Assembly: GCF_041146395.1 (NCBI RefSeq)
Contig: NC_090986.1
Span: 43,994,001 to 44,058,000 of the forward strand
Length of the DNA: 64,000 nucleotides
Source of the DNA: Eulemur rufifrons
Taxonomy: Eukaryota; Chordata; Mammalia; Primates; Lemuridae
Direction of reading: 5' to 3'
Part shown: positions 1-11,446 of the stretch, one piece after another
Layout: every line of letters begins with the position of its first letter
How positions within the stretch are numbered: the first letter of the stretch is position 1
Translations under genes and position numbers: made by a program
Notes under the pieces: generated by a model
Seen by the model: only the letters and a program-made list of their open reading frames with translations
What the model was told of the DNA's origin: nothing
Database searches by the model: none

Positions 1-1288
1 CTACTAAAAAAGCAATTCGATCTCTTGCAAGAAAGATGATAAATACAGAATCTCACACTGACCCCAAAGTTAGGGGATGCTTACAATCCAAATGTTGCTC
101 AACGATTTGACAAAATTCAGCATATGGAGAAACATTATTTATTATATACATTATCATTTATTTTAGGTGAAAGGAAGACACCGTGGAAATTTTAATTTTA
201 GGTAAAGAGATAAAGAGAGGTAAGAAGATGGGGCCTGCATGTGTTCTTGAGAGTGGTGACAAGTGGAAAATGAGAGAGGAGAGAAGATAACGGAGAGGGG
301 AAAAAGGCTTTTACAGAAAGGAGCGAGTTGATTGGGCTTTCAGTAGGACTGCGGAGTCCTTCCTGCCTCCGGTGTTAAAGCTGTTCTCTGGAACTGCAGG
401 AATGCCGGTGTTCTTCCCAGAGGGGCCCCTAATCAGGTTCACATCTAGTTTTCAGTGACGATATTTTGTTAATTGGTTAAATCTGTACTGTGGTTTAGCC
501 ACACACAAATATTCCACTTACAAAGCATCTCAAAGAAGATGTTTAGGAAAACACATCATTCCAAAGATAGTAAATCTTTTCATACTATTTTGGAAAATTT
601 GGGGATAAATTAATTCTTTCTGATTCCTACATATATCTCCTTAGTATATTCAGAATGTACAAAAACTTCTTTCTGTTTGACGTTTCGTACTCAGAGGGAG
701 CTCCTTGACTTTTTTTTTCCTGAAGCCTTTACATAACAAGTTAAAAATAATCTTCCCTGATGATTTAGTGGCATGAACTGAGATTAGAACTTCAAAGACA
801 GTTGCACATGAGATGTACTTATCATTCTTGTGGTCCCTTTAAATATTCTAAAATGTCATTTCCAAAATGTCATTGCCATCTACTTACTTCTTCTTGTTTT
901 ATATTTGTTTGTATGGAATGAAAACTCTTCATTGGACCACTTTTAAGACCTTCACATTTCCACTTAAAATAACAATTTATATTTCCATGAAACCAGACTT
1001 TTTCTGTACAGAGGGGAAGGTCGCAGCTCACTGATCATAATCTCATAATCTTTTAAGAAACAAAATTAGCAGTTTGATCTTGAGCACAGGAGAAAATGCT
1101 CATTTAATAATCAATGAGATATTCTGAATTAGTTTTCTTTTTCAGATTGAATCTCTTCCCTCCTTCTCCACTTAGTTCATAAGAACAAACTGGGAATGAT
1201 ACGTAGGTTCCAAAAAAGTGTGCTATTTATTATCTACATGTTTCTCTCAATGTCAGTGTTTTAGCAATAATGCTGTTAGCTTTGGCAC
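1..1288. other. Single-copy AT-rich DNA
   Basis: I see no open reading frame, RNA gene or recognisable transposon here. A purine-rich stretch lies near 190-340. A short direct repeat of 'aaaatgtcatt' occurs twice around 850-875. The stretch ends at the hairpin described next. Confidence 0.5.
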
Positions 1289-1367
1289 TTTGGTAAAATG
1301 TTTTCTGATGAATAAACTTTCTCATGTTAGCTAGGAAAGTTTATTCATCAGAAAAACCTTTATCAAA
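1289..1367. other. Long near-perfect inverted repeat (microRNA-like hairpin)
   Basis: The arm at 1301-1321 is the exact reverse complement of 1335-1355 (21 bp), with a 13-nt loop at 1322-1334. Outside the 21-bp stem there is a symmetric 3x3 mismatch (1298-1300 against 1356-1358). Pairing then resumes for nine positions (1289-1297 against 1359-1367; eight Watson-Crick and one G-T). Each arm therefore spans 33 nt with equal spacing on both sides. A stem of about 33 bp with one small internal loop is what is known for animal primary microRNA hairpins. A palindromic transposon remnant or a template-switch mutation would look similar. I do not recognise the sequence as a named microRNA or repeat, and strand and transcription are unknown. 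Confidence 0.6.
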
Positions 1368-1379
1368 TATGTACATATC

Positions 1380-1575
1380 AGATACTATTTTAAGTGTTTC
1401 CCATTACATGAATTATTTTATTCCACCCCCTAAGCCCTAAGATGTGGGTGTCATTATCACTCTCATTTTACAGAAGAGAAAGCTGAGACATAGAGAACTT
1501 TAATTACCAAGCCAAGGTTCTATAATTAGGAGTAGCACTTCCAGGATTTACCTACCACACTTGACTCTGGAGTAT
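1380..1575 (-). mobile_element. MIR SINE fragment
   Basis: A MIR core read on the minus strand: 'cattttacagaagagaaagctgagaca' is preceded by the degraded 'gatactattttaagtg' segment and followed by a weak 'ccaaggttctataattagg...agtagcacttccaggatt' tail. MIR is an ancient tRNA-derived SINE mobilised by L2. The copy is heavily diverged and immobile. Confidence 0.75.
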
Positions 1576-2714
1576 ACACACTCACCACATATGTGACTTC
1601 CACTTTCATAAGTGAAAGGGAGTGAAAGTATGAACCAAGAAGTTGTTTATCTTCTTTGAATTCGTTGAACTATTGGGATGGAGCAGAAGCAAGGAGATAT
1701 CCAGTAGGAGTACAGGCTGGGGAAAATGTCCTATTCTTTGTCAATATTATTTCATTATTTACTTCAAGTACTTAAGAATTCTCAGAACACAAGATACACA
1801 CATAGTCAAATAAAATAAGAAAATATTGTTGGGAGATTTTCTCCATGGGTCTCTGTACTTGTGTTTCTGCACTTTTGCAGGCAGGGGCACTGACTTATTT
1901 TGTTTCGGTCTGTCTTTTCAGGCGTGTTTGTATAGTGAGCAGCTTTAGAACATAGAGGTAGTGTCTTCCTTCGGAGAAAAGAGCAGACATGCTTAACCTT
2001 CCATAACAATAAATGTTCAGGGTCCCTAAGCTCAGGATTCCTCTCCTCTAATGCAACATTCTGCATGTGCAGGGGTCACCTGACCCGCTTTGCACCACCC
2101 TGTGGGAACTGGAGCTTGGGAAACCAAAGGAAAAATAATGATATCTGGCTACTACTTTACTGATACTAATAACATCCTTTGTCTCTGACCTAGGAATATT
2201 GGGACTTCTGCAGGCATCCATGAAACCATGGCAGCCTAACTCCTTAGCTTGTAAGTAGGGTAAAATCTTGGACCTTTCCTAGTTCTTAGTAAATACATAC
2301 TATCATTCAAAATGATTTGAATTATTCCTTGGGTGATAACCTCATTTCATTGATATGTATGACTGAGCTTTAGCTATAATTTCTGTATATTAACATGGGT
2401 TATATAGTATATGCTCTGAAAAGTTTCCATTGTAAGTTTTATTATTATTACCTCAGACACTCTTCTTACTTTTCCTGAATATGTTTTTTAACACGCTTCC
2501 ACTTTAGTGGATTCACATTTTGATATTTGTATCAGAAAAGAGAAAATATGCATAGTGATATATCAATGAGAACTGAGAAAACCACCTGGAATATTATATG
2601 GGCTGTAATTTGGAAATCATTGTTTTAAACCATTACATCTCTGCGAGATGATCAAACTACAGAATATTTTATTCATCAGAGGCTTTCCATTTAGTTTAGC
2701 AGCAAGGTGGTTTA
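1576..2714. other. Single-copy DNA, nothing recognised
   Basis: No supported gene or repeat. The 86-codon minus-strand open frame near 1806-2066 has no recognisable domain and no coding context. Confidence 0.45.
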
Positions 2715-2895
2715 ACAGAGTTCTTGATTAGTATTAGGACACCTAACTTCTAGTCCTTACTCGGTCAAGAGTGCTGTGTCAGCAAAGTGTCTCATTGTCT
2801 CTTTTTTAAAAAAATAGGGATAATAAACCTTGCCACCTGCCTGCCTCACAGCAGTATTGAGAATACTAATGAGAGTCTCTTGAGAGATTTTCAGA
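2715..2895 (+). mobile_element. MIR/MIR3-type SINE fragment
   Basis: A sense-strand MIR pattern: 'ggacacctaacttctagtcc', then the degenerate 'agcaaagtgtctcattgtctc', an A-rich 'aaaaaaatagggataataa', and 'accttgccacctgcctgcctcacagcagt'. The order matches the MIR body (gttctagtcc...tgtctca...gggataataa...acctcacagg). Family subdivision is uncertain. Confidence 0.6.
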
Positions 2896-2935
2896 TCTGC
2901 AGGAGTATGCTACATAAATACGCAGCACCAAATCA

Positions 2936-3066
2936 TATTTTAGAACTGAAAGAGCTCATAGAAAGCACCCGGCTAATCCCGTCATTTTATAGGTGAAGAG
3001 ACTGAGGTCCAGAGAGGTGAAATGGCTAGTTCAAGGTCACGTAATTGGTTAGTGTGTAAGAAAGTA
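2936..3066 (-). mobile_element. Ancient SINE/LINE-tail fragment, class uncertain
   Basis: Contains 'agaactgaaagagctcatagaaag', 'cattttataggtgaagagactgagg', 'agagaggtgaaatgg' and 'tcaaggtcacgtaattgg'. This is the order seen in widely dispersed mammalian MIR-like repeats in reverse orientation. I cannot separate MIR from other ancient families by eye. Confidence 0.5.
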
Positions 3067-4679
3067 CAAGAAGCTCACTCAGTTTTTCTTTTTCTTTTTT
3101 TTAAGTTGCCTAATGGTAAAAAAATTCAACAATTCTAGATATTTCCAGGTATCACAGTGAAGTTATTCCCTTAGTGGCTTGGCACAAGGCAGGTTGCTCC
3201 CCAGACACAAGTCAATTTGATAATTGCAGTTCATCAAGGATTTTACTTGCATCAAATGAATACAGTATTTGGTTTTTGGCAGTTGTACTGACTCTGCCTG
3301 GGTGAACATATTCTTAAAGATGCCCTTGGAAGAGTTGATTCCTCCATTACGTGTTGAAGGAACTGATTAACTCTTTCAGATGACTGGAATAATGACTTAG
3401 GCTCTTTATGAAGCATATACACATGTGTATATTGCTGTATCCAGACTCCCATATTTTCTCTTCAGTGGTTTACTTGGTGGGATTGGATTCTCCAACTGCT
3501 TTGAATGTTTGCTAGTGTAGACTTGCCAAGAAGCGTCAGCACCTTCTCTGGGCTATGTAGTGCCAATGACAGCTGAGAGCTGTCAGACAGCCAAGACTCA
3601 CTAGAACTGTTTACCCATATCCAGGTACAAACACTGGGGCCAGACCCTGCATCACTTATCGTGTTGATGCTCTTAATTAGGTACTAATTAAATATTGTGT
3701 CTGGAAACTTCCTTTTTCTGTGGTATGGAAGAATAGTTTGAAGCAAATGTCGTATGACCTAATCCAGACAAATCTGTTAAGTCATCGGGAATTTTCAGAT
3801 GCCTTACATTAAGAGATCCTTATCCAATGTTAGCATACCCAGGTTGCAATCAGTCTGTTAGCATACCATTTGGAAAATAAGTCCTTGTTTTTGGTTTTGT
3901 CCATTTAGGGTACCAGAATTTTGATCTGTATTTGTCCTTGAATTCAGGAATTTTTGAAAAAGACCATAGCATTTGTTGATTTGTTGAGACTGCCTGAAAC
4001 CATATTCTGAAAAACATCATGTTTTACTGAATAGGCAACATACACCAAAGGAAATACAGTACATTCTAATATCGACTTCCAGCCCCTCTAATCTAAAGAA
4101 CAGCTGAGGACTTTAACCCTTTATTGACATGGCAAGGGGGTTAGTCTCTGTTTTGGTCTAGCCTGGGGTCTCTTCAGAAAGCCTAATATGGCTGTTGTCT
4201 CACACCATCAGCCATGGACCACTAACCCCTGTTTCACTTGCATAATCTCCTTCTGAAGAGCATCTTTCTTGGTTGCTCTTTCTAGCTGCCTGCTTCATCA
4301 GTTGCTGGGTTGTTGGGGTCATGTGGCTCCACAGTTTCTAAGACCGAGTGCCCCTTTTTTGTGTGTGTTCTCCCTCTGTCATGACTAGCAATGCCCTATG
4401 GTGTGAGAGGAGCAATTTCAACACACTTTTGTAAGAACACCAGTGGACTGCCTCCTCACCTGCCCCCACCCCAACTCCTTTGCACAGAGCCATGACATTA
4501 CTAGTGAGACACCGTTAATCATTACCCAGAACCTGCAGCTCAGAGCCATTATATGTTTCCTCACTTCATTGCTAATATCAGATAGATACGTATGTAGTGT
4601 TTATTTAATAGGGGATAGATAATTGTTTCCTGCCTCTGGGGTGCTCCTGCCTTAATTTGGGCCAAATAATAATTACTAA
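3067..4679. other. Single-copy DNA, nothing recognised
   Basis: No supported gene or repeat. It includes an ATTA-rich near-palindrome at 3673-3691 and a repeated 'gttagcatacc' near 3828 and 3856. A C-rich patch lies at about 4450-4480. Confidence 0.45.
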
Positions 4680-4795
4680 TAATATTAACAACTCACATTT
4701 ACTGAACACTTACAGTGTGCTGACACTGTTTTAAGTGATTTACATGTATTAACTCATAATCTTCAAAATATAGAGGATAGATATTCATCTGTCTA
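4680..4795 (-). mobile_element. MIR SINE fragment
   Basis: Reverse-orientation MIR 3' part: 'cacatttactgaacacttacagtgtgctgacactgtttt' followed by 'tttacatgtattaactcataatc'. Diverged and truncated. Confidence 0.7.
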
Positions 4796-5614
4796 AGTTA
4801 TTGATAATGCTGTCTTTCTGGCAGGGAGAAAGGGAAATTTACAAAGAAATTACTTTAGGCTAAACTATTCTATTATTCTATTCTATTCTCTATTATGTAT
4901 CCTACTCTGGTGTTGAGGCAGTCCAGGAAGTGTTTTGTGCTGAAATTGTGTATCGGTTAGTGACAACATGGACCCTTGTACCTTTAAAGAAGCTTACCTT
5001 GGGTAGAACAGACAACCTTTCTCAATATTCCTTCAGAGACTAAAGAGATACCTTTAAAAAATGTCAACAACGAAAGTGAGGTTTACTGACATGGTGAAAT
5101 AAGACTATACCTGAATACCTTGTAATTGAATAGGTTTACGTTATTATGTACTTGTTAAAATAAAAATTCATTATCTCCTTGTCAGTAAGTGACAGGTGGC
5201 TGTTTATTTGGAAGAATTGAGGACACCGAGCAGTTTTTCTTTTCTTTAAATATCAGGTACATAGTTGATGCGGGGTCGAGGATCCATCCTGTATTGAGAA
5301 TTCTGAGGCTCTATGAAACAACCACTTGGCAATGGTATTAAGTAAAAGCTTTCCTTCAAGTGAAGGAATGCTATAAAGATGATATCAGCTGGTGGTTGGT
5401 CTTTCAACATACATATGCTGTTTCTTAGAAAAATACAGAAAATTTAAATTTTACATGATCAAACAGAAACATCTATCCCCTTTATGATTTCCATTTATTG
5501 TGACATGTTTAAAAGATGTGTCATATTTTAAAATTCTGTTATAGCTCATCATAGTTTTCTTTTAATAGCTTATAAGTGTATTATAGAAATTCAAATATTT
5601 GATTATCTGATTTT
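4796..5614. other. Single-copy DNA with small motifs
   Basis: A short (TTCTA)n-like run lies at about 4866-4890, and an 18-bp palindrome (ttccttca-ag-tgaaggaa) at 5351-5368. No gene or transposon recognised. Confidence 0.45.
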
Positions 5615-6230
5615 TTTATACTATATGGTCTGAGGTCAGTATCTTTATTTTATTTTATTTTTTGTAAACAATGACAGTTTGCCTTACTGCCGTTTATTGA
5701 ATAGTTCAGATCTGATTTGAAATGACACCTCTATCATATGGCAACTCACTTATGTACTTTGTGGAATGTGTATTCTGTTTCATGGATTTCATCATATAAT
5801 CCTATGCCAGTACCACATTGCTTTCATCACGATAACTATGTAATATATTCCATATCTCATCCTCCTTGTTCTTATTCTTTTCCTCTTTCTCTTCCCCGTC
5901 TCCTCCTGTCCACCTGTCCTCTTCCTACTTCCCTTCCTCTTCTTCCTCCTTTTTGTTAAAGAAACTGTCCTGAATGTTCTTAATATTCTTGCATACTTAT
6001 TTAGATAACATTTAGAATCATTGAAAAATCCTCTGGGATTTTAAATGACGTTGTACTAAATTGATGGATTGATTTAGAGAGAACTAACTTTATTACAACA
6101 TTGAATCTTCATATCTAAGACAAGGGTTACTTTCCTATGTAGCCAAGTCTTATTTTTGTCCTTTAGTGGAGTTTTATGGTTTTCTTATCTACACATTTCC
6201 TTACTTATATGTTTTTGGGATTAAAAATAT
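5615..6230 (-). mobile_element. Old L1 (LINE-1) ORF2 fragment
   Basis: The plus strand reads as the antisense of L1 ORF2. Landmarks in order: 'tatggtctgaggtcagtatct', 'ccgtttattgaatag', 'atgccagtaccacattgctt...gataactatg', 'gggattttaaatgacgttg', 'attgatttagagagaac', 'attgaatcttcatatct', and 'cttagtggagttttatgg'-like sequence. L1 ORF2 encodes the endonuclease and reverse transcriptase, but this copy is too decayed to encode anything. A polypyrimidine tract (about 5865-5955) replaces part of the expected sequence. Confidence 0.75.
5865..5955. repeat. Polypyrimidine (C/T) tract
   Basis: A run of nearly pure C and T inside the old L1, with scattered single purines. It gives a spurious 73-codon frame rich in Ser, Pro and Leu. 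Confidence 0.75.
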
Positions 6231-6898
6231 ATTTTAAATATATTAATATATAACATATTAAATGTTTAAGTTGCTGCCATTAATGGGATATTTTATTCCT
6301 TAAACATATTTTTTTCTTTAAATACTTTTTAATGGACTAGAAGGATTGGCAGGGGGAGAAGATAATTATGTTCTACAAAATGATTACATAAGAATGTTTT
6401 AAATGCTCATCAATGATGGACTAAGTAAATTTTGCTAATATGTATTAATGGATACAATATTGCAAAGAAAATGATGATATAGATCCACATTTATTGTGAT
6501 AAAAAGAGGACCCCAAGATATTTTTGAGAGAAAAACATGTTAAAGAGTAGTATTTGGCATGTATAATTAATGTAAAACCATATGTATATAATTCATATGT
6601 GTGTATGTGTTTGGGGAGAGATCTTGCAGGAATATTTTTCAAAGTATTAACTGATTATTTCTAAGTTTATGGTTTTTAGATGATTTTTATCTTCTTTGGT
6701 ACATTATTTAATTTTTCAATGACATTTACCATATTTTACCGAAGCAGTAATGCAATAAAATACAAATAGGAAACAACATTAGAACTTTCCTGGACATTAA
6801 CAATAAATACGTAAAATCAGCCTTAGCATGATTTTTTTCTCCTAAAGACATTCTAGTGGATTTAATATAGTGTTTATGGGTAGCCTTGAAAATAGTTT
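6231..6898. other. Very AT-rich single-copy DNA
   Basis: The TA-rich run at 6220-6265 contains overlapping short palindromes. The remainder has no recognised feature. It may include further L1 decay beyond my ability to align. Confidence 0.4.
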
Positions 6899-6911
6899 AA
6901 AAATTTATTTG

Positions 6912-7250
6912 GGCCAGGTGCGGTGGCTCACACCTGTAATCCTAGCACTCTGGGAGGCCGAGGCGGGTGGATCGTTTGAGCTCAGGAGTTCGAGAACAGC
7001 CTGAGCAAGAGTGAGACCCCGTCTCTACTAAAAATAGAAAGAAATTATATGGACAACTAAAAATATGTATAGAAAAAATTAGCCGGGCATGGTGGCGCAT
7101 GTCTGTTGTCCCAGCTACTCGGGACAGGAGGATTGCTTGAGCCCAGGAGTTTGAGGTTGCTGTGAGCTAGGCTGATGCCACGGCACTCTAGCTTGGTCAA
7201 TAAAGTGAGACTCTCTATCTCAAAAAAAAAAAAAAAAAAAAAAGAAAAGA
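6912..7250 (+). mobile_element. Alu SINE, strepsirrhine type, with target duplication
   Basis: A full-length dimeric Alu. It starts 'ggccaggtgcggtggctca', has the Pol III A-box region at about 6923-6938 and a B-box-like 'gagttcgagaac' near 6985, and ends in a poly(A) tail with AAAAG units. A 14-bp target duplication 'aaaaatttatttgg' flanks it (6899-6912 and 7251-7264, both exact). Between the monomers is the linker with 'gaaattatatggacaactaa' (about 7033-7080), which I associate with lemur Alus. Good tail and perfect duplication imply a fairly recent insertion. Confidence 0.96.
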
Positions 7251-7264
7251 AAAAATTTATTTGG

Positions 7265-7673
7265 TCTACTAAAATCTATTCAGCCTGCAAAATTGTTACT
7301 GTACCAATCACAGTACTAATAATAATGACACTAGCAGAAACATCTTCACATCTGGAGGACAAGATAACTTACACTAGATTTCCATTGCTGTGGAATCACA
7401 TGTCCATGATATATTAATAACACTCTCACTCTTTAACTTAAAATGAAATAACCTAATACTTTACTATTTTTAAAATTCAAAATTTACTATTTTGAAAACT
7501 TAAAAAATTGTGAGTATTTAAATAAAACATTTTTAAATGAAAGAGATAAGTTGTCATGGGATATTATTTTTCTACTTTCATATATTTATATAATTTTAAC
7601 TATGGTAAACTTGACAACTAAAATAAGAAATTAAGTTGAACTAAGCCTCACATCCACATTTGAAAATTTATTT
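7265..7673. other. AT-rich DNA, nothing recognised
   Basis: No gene or repeat recognised between the Alu and the next L1. Confidence 0.45.
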
Positions 7674-8240
7674 ATTTATTTATTATTTCAAAATATTACA
7701 AGGGTACAAACGTTTTTGGTTACATGGATTACTTTTGTAATGCTTGGGTCAGAGCTATAAGTGTGCACATCACCCAGATAACGTTCATTGTACCTGTTAG
7801 GTAGGGTTTCGCCCATCCCGTCCTCCTCCCCAACCCCTGCTTGATTTCCACTGAGTTTACTTCCCTCTATGTACATATGTGCTCATCAGTTAGTTCCAAT
7901 TTAATAGTGAGTACATGTGGTGTTTGTTTTTCCATTCTTTTGATACTTCACTTAAGAGAATGATTTCCAGTTCCATCAAAATTGTTGCAAAAGACATTAA
8001 TTCATCCTTTTTTATGACAGAGTAGTATTCCATGGTATACATATACCACGTTTTGTTAATCCACTAATGAATTGGTAGACACTTGGGTTGATTCTACATC
8101 TTTGCAATTGTGAATTGTGCAGCAATAAACATTCGAGTAGGTGTCTTTTTGATAAAATGACTTCTTTTTGCTTTGGGTAAATACCTAGTAGTGGGGTTGC
8201 TCGATAGAATGGTAGGTCTACTTTTGCACATCTCACATTT
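7674..8240 (-). mobile_element. 5'-truncated L1 3' end
   Basis: Minus-strand L1: a 'tttatttattta'-type A-rich tail in antisense, then the 3' UTR ('acaagggtacaaacgtttttggttacatgg' region), then the ORF2 C-terminus up to about 8235. It is typical target-primed, 5'-truncated LINE-1, about 570 bp. Its 3' UTR is C-rich on the plus strand at about 7818-7842 (G-rich on the L1 sense strand). I could not identify a convincing target duplication. Confidence 0.9.
8012..8236 (-). pseudogene. L1 ORF2 C-terminal remnant
   Basis: A 74-codon minus-strand frame with 'PLLGIYPKQKE', 'LLHNSQLQRCRINPSVYQF' and 'RGICIPWNTTLS'. These are conserved stretches of the C-terminal part of L1 ORF2p, downstream of the reverse transcriptase domain. 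Upstream catalytic domains are absent because of the 5' truncation, so it cannot support retrotransposition. Confidence 0.85.
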
Positions 8241-8324
8241 AATGTAACTTTTATATTTATAATGATTTTGTGAATTGATAAAGGAGTTAGTTATAAAAGT
8301 GCAAAATTTTCATATAGACATCAT

Positions 8325-8865
<541 letters not shown>

Positions 8866-9169
8866 CAAACCACCACAATACTGCAATCCAGCCTCCCACA
8901 ATTTAATTTCCAGCAACTCTACTCTTATTTTTCCTTCTGCTTTCCCTCTCTTTTGTCATTAAGTTCCACAGTTTCCTCTACTTATTCCCCAAAGAAGGTA
9001 CTTGACATCCACATATGTTGGAAGTAAAATTTGCCTACCTATTCACAAAAAAGTTATTCAGTAGTTTCAAACGTTTGACTCATGAGGATTTAAAATCAGC
9101 CCAGGTTAGAGGTTGTGCAATCACTTCATATTATAAAGAATGTAACCTAGGTATTCGCATAACTTTCTT

Positions 9170-9425
9170 CATTGACAAATACTTATCAAACACTTACTTT
9201 GTGTCAAATGTTCTATCTGTTTTATGATTAATTTAATCCTAATAGTAACTCTATGAGGTAGGTGCAACTATTACCATCCCTATTTTACAGATGAGAAAAC
9301 TGAGCCATAACGAAGTTGAGCAGTAGGGCTACTGTCACATAGCTACCAAATGGTAGAGCCAGAATTGGAAGGAGGCAGCTGGTTAAGTCTTTCCCCATAA
9401 TCATCCTACCGTGTTGTCTGGAACA
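9170..9425 (-). mobile_element. MIR SINE, near full length
   Basis: Reverse-orientation MIR with 'cacttactttgtgtcaaatgttc', 'ttaatcctaatagtaac', 'ctatgaggtaggtgcaacta', 'ttttacagatgagaaaactgag', and a 'cacatagctaccaaatgg...agagccagaattgg' end. It is about 250 bp, close to the full MIR length. Confidence 0.85.
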
Positions 9426-10094
9426 AGAATCCAGGGCTCCTGGTTTCCATCCATTTTTCTTTCTACCATATTGGTCAATTACTTTGATTTGTGACTAGGA
9501 AGAAAATCGTCTAGAATCTGGTGTTGAAAAATAATTAGTTTTACACATTTAGAAAAATTAGCTTAAGGAACACTGTCAAAAACAACTACAGTCTAAGTGA
9601 GGGCTGTGTATACTTTCAAAACTATGCTTTTCTGAAGTTATGTTTATTGTTCTAAGGGACTGTTGTACTGATGAACTTTTCACCCAATACCCGCTGATCT
9701 TCCATAATGCTAATACACACCCAGTGTTGACACTTGCTAGCCTGTCTTTGTAAGCATAAATATCAGACATACCAAAATTTGATTTTGGTTCCTCTTTTAC
9801 TTTGAATAAAGAGATCTAAAAAAATCAATCCTTCTAGCTGCGTTTCATTTTCTATGAATAGAGGTCAAATATATCAGGGAAAGGATAGTAGTAAAGGTAA
9901 TCTATGATGTCAAGGTAAATAAGTAAGCAGTTTTTAGAATTCTGATTTTAACAGGATATACAAACTTTGTATATTTCATTTTTTGCCATCTTGCAATAGA
10001 CCTATGTGGAATTTAGCATTAATTCCTAAAAATAGCATTCATGGAGTATATATATGTGTGTGGGTAATTTCACTTCTCTTATAATTGGGGACAT
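9426..10094. other. Single-copy DNA, nothing recognised
   Basis: No gene, RNA or repeat recognised. The small open frame at 9576-9770 (minus) shows no domain. Confidence 0.45.
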
Positions 10095-10270
10095 TAGAGA
10101 AAAGAGCTTGGAGTTCCAAGAAGATCTGAGTTCAAGTTAAACACTTATTAACTAAGTTAGGGCAAATACTTTTTTCTGTAAATTTTAGTTTTCTTATCTG
10201 TACAGAGGGAACCTTATTGCTAATTCATGTGGTTGTGAGGATTAAATAAAGTAATACATTTAATTGATTA
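10095..10270 (+). mobile_element. MIR SINE fragment
   Basis: Sense-strand MIR: 'aagatctgagttcaag', 'gttttcttatctgtacagaggg', 'catgtggttgtgaggattaaataaagtaatacattt'. Clearly MIR 3' half, diverged. Confidence 0.75.
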
Positions 10271-10384
10271 TGTTAGTAGGAAATGCAATTTATTTTGAAA
10301 GGGTCATCAAATGCTATTCATTTTACTGCTGGATTTAGCATCCAGTGGTGGAGCAGGGTGTGCCAATGGGCCACATGCCTGATT

Positions 10385-10540
10385 ACGATTTACTCTGTTG
10401 GATTCTAATCTTTGTTCTGTCACTATACATACTTCTCGAACCAGGACAAATGTTTGGGACTCAGTTTCCTGCACTGTCAAAGTGCTGTACTAGGAGAACT
10501 TAAGGTCCTTACCAGGTCAGAAATTCAGTGATTCATGATG
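10385..10540 (+). mobile_element. MIR3-like SINE fragment
   Basis: 'ggattctaatctttgttctgtcac', 'gggactcagtttcctgcactgtc', 'gagaacttaaggtccttaccagg' and 'aaattcagtgattcatgatg' follow the order of the MIR3-type body and 3' end. Family call moderate. Confidence 0.55.
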
Positions 10541-11034
10541 TTCTATGCTACACGTGGTCTAGTGACCTGAGCACAAAGCTGGGATCACAGGTCTTAGACC
10601 TACAATGCCTGTGTTTGGCACTGATTAGGTGTATCGATAAAGATCACATAACTTTATAAGCACTTCATTTTCACCTTTTAAAAAATTAAAATTGGATTAA
10701 CTATACAAAGATCCTCATTTAAATCCAGTTTTTAATCTTTTTTTTTAAAGTGTGAGAATCCTTTTATAAATAAAATTATGCAATGGACCATAGTATTTAA
10801 AATTTGTAAAATAAATATATCAAATATGTAAAAATGCAGATTTTTTTAAATCAAGGTTTACTAACTGAACTTATTATCTTTCCCTCTAAACCCACTATTC
10901 TTTATCACCAGTTGCTTTATGACTGAATCCCTGTGAATTATTGTGGAGTTTCATGCTTAGTTTGATATGCCATTAATCACCAAGATAATTTTACATCCTA
11001 AATAATTTTTGATTTTTTTGTTTCCTGTCCATCT
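10541..11034. other. AT-rich DNA with a possible weak MIR trace
   Basis: 10560-10690 has a faint MIR-like order ('gtcttagacctacaatgcctg', 'gataaagatcacataac'), too decayed to call. The rest has no feature. Confidence 0.35.
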
Positions 11035-11215
11035 CCACTGCTACTGTGTTCCATCAACCCTCTTGCTTGGACTGTTGTAATAACCACCAAGCTGGTCTTC
11101 CTGCTACTGCCTTTCTCCCCTAATCCATTACATCATGGCAAAGTAATCTTCATGGTATGCAAACTTGAACACATACCATTTCTCCTTCTTCTTATCTGCC
11201 ACAGGGACCCCTAGA
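11035..11215 (+). mobile_element. L2 (LINE-2) fragment
   Basis: 'ctccactgctactgtg', 'cttggactgttgtaataacc', 'agctggtcttcctgctactgcc' and 'cagatcatg'-type downstream decay match the interior of L2 sense strand. L2 is an ancient CR1-clade LINE, inactive in primates. Confidence 0.65.
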
Positions 11216-11446
11216 GCACTCTTATGAAATACAAGGGCACTGATGAAAAATTTTTAAAATGACTTAGGATCACCATGATCTGTATACATTCTACTTTGAT
11301 TTCATAGATTCTTCAAGTGGGAAGGAAAATTAGAAGTCCCCTAGGCCAAATTTCTATCATGAAAGCAATCCAATCTATAGCATCCCCTTCTTTAGATAAA
11401 CTCCAATTAGTCAGTGTTACACTCATTATACTTTTGAAAAGAAAAT

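Noticed and set aside
1605..1635. Interferon-response-like 'gtgaaagggagtgaaagt'
   Set aside because: The GAAA half-sites are 6 nt apart, not 2 as in an ISRE; probably chance.
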